This document shows, in pieces, positions 63,541 through 64,000 of a stretch of DNA of 64,000 nucleotides. The stretch covers positions 42,203,592 through 42,267,591 of the forward strand of contig OZ010666.1 in NCBI GenBank assembly GCA_963932185.1, read 5' to 3'. The notes under the pieces are model-generated. The model was not told the origin of the DNA. It saw only the letters and a program-made list of their open reading frames with translations, and searched no databases. Every line of letters begins with the position of its first letter. Positions within the stretch are counted from its first letter, which is position 1. Made by a program: the position numbers and the translations under genes. The stretch comes from Troglohyphantes excavatus (lineage: Eukaryota > Arthropoda > Arachnida > Araneae > Linyphiidae).

Positions 63541-63700
63541 ATATGGGTGCAACAAATCGATGCTTGTGAGAAAACTGTTTAATATTACCTAAAATATACA
63601 TATAAAAAAATTTAAATGTCGATAAGTTGGAACTGGGTATTTTCAGACTGTTGAGTTGGGAATTTTTCGAATCGTTGAGAAATTTCTTGTTTCACGTAAA
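63541..63700 (-). repeat. Dispersed repeat family R2, copy 3 (antisense, partial)
   Basis: On the - strand it matches the first part of R2 copies 1 and 2 (AACAAGAAATTTCTCAACGA, ACTTATCGACATTTAAATTT, AAGCATCGATTTGTTGCACC). It lacks their distal half and C-rich end. Confidence 0.65.
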
Positions 63701-64000
63701 CCGTCTTGTTCCAAAAAATAACATGCGATAACTGCTATCTCCGTTTATCTCTCGACCTCCATAACTGTGAGCATTTTTACCATCTGAAAATTTAATGATT
63801 TTGGAAACTTATATAACATGGCCTGATGCAGAAAATACAGTGCTATAACAAAGCTTGAGTAAGGTATTCTTTAAAAAATTAATTGCGAAGTCTAAATATT
63901 TTGTTACATATATCACAAAAACAATTACGTTAGGGTATTCCAAAAAAAAAAAAAATGTAGAAAAAATATTTTCTTGCAGGATTAAGCAATTTTCATGCAA

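Larger units (their letters stand above)
60003..64000 (-). other. Upstream intron of the phosphatase gene (runs off the window)
   Basis: There is no rhodanese/CH2-like exon in this stretch on the - strand, so the gene's 5' part should lie beyond 64000. It contains R2 repeat copies, a SINE tail, a 48-bp palindrome and GC-richer islands at about 61270-62000 and 62880-63340. The - strand frame at 62889-63173 has no recognisable domain and is not called. Confidence 0.55.

Overview
This is an AT-rich animal nuclear window with long introns, GT-AG splicing and many degenerate class II transposons (mariner, Tc1, hAT, piggyBac-like) plus tRNA-derived SINEs. I infer an arthropod, leaning to a chelicerate such as a spider. 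The Tc1/mariner types, the SINEs and the presence of a SHOC1-type gene (which I do not know from Drosophila) fit that, but nothing in the window proves it.

Layout. Positions 1-23 kb hold no gene I can support. This is intergenic DNA with a hAT copy nested inside an older terminal-inverted-repeat element (8979-11268), a 3.7-kb hAT with an intact 8-bp target duplication (16571-20301), a long foldback sequence (21229-21497) and a SINE cluster (about 21677-22806). From 23132 to 46249 on the + strand lies one complete 22-coding-exon gene that I reconstructed exon by exon. Every junction is GT-AG, all phases agree, and the spliced frame is 1547 codons plus stop. I identify it as the meiotic crossover factor SHOC1 (Zip2/MZIP2 family). 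Its introns carry a hAT MITE, a Tc1 remnant, a palindromic mariner derivative, a piggyBac-like MITE and two copies of a short TIR element.

From 46.5 to about 49.9 kb is intergenic DNA between two convergent genes. On the - strand, two exons (60002-59661 and 51183-50717) encode the catalytic half of a MAP-kinase phosphatase of the DUSP1/2/4/5 type, separated by an 8.5-kb intron. The exon or exons for the N-terminal rhodanese/CH2 half are not in the window and should lie beyond 64000. The DNA from 60003 to 64000 is therefore probably intron, with more SINE and repeat copies, a cluster of CRE-like sites and a perfect 48-bp palindrome.

The two genes have unrelated jobs: meiotic recombination and dephosphorylation of MAP kinases. 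Only their tail-to-tail arrangement links them. I found no CRISPR array, operon or phage-like system, as expected for a eukaryotic chromosome. Most other open frames are short chance frames in AT-rich DNA.
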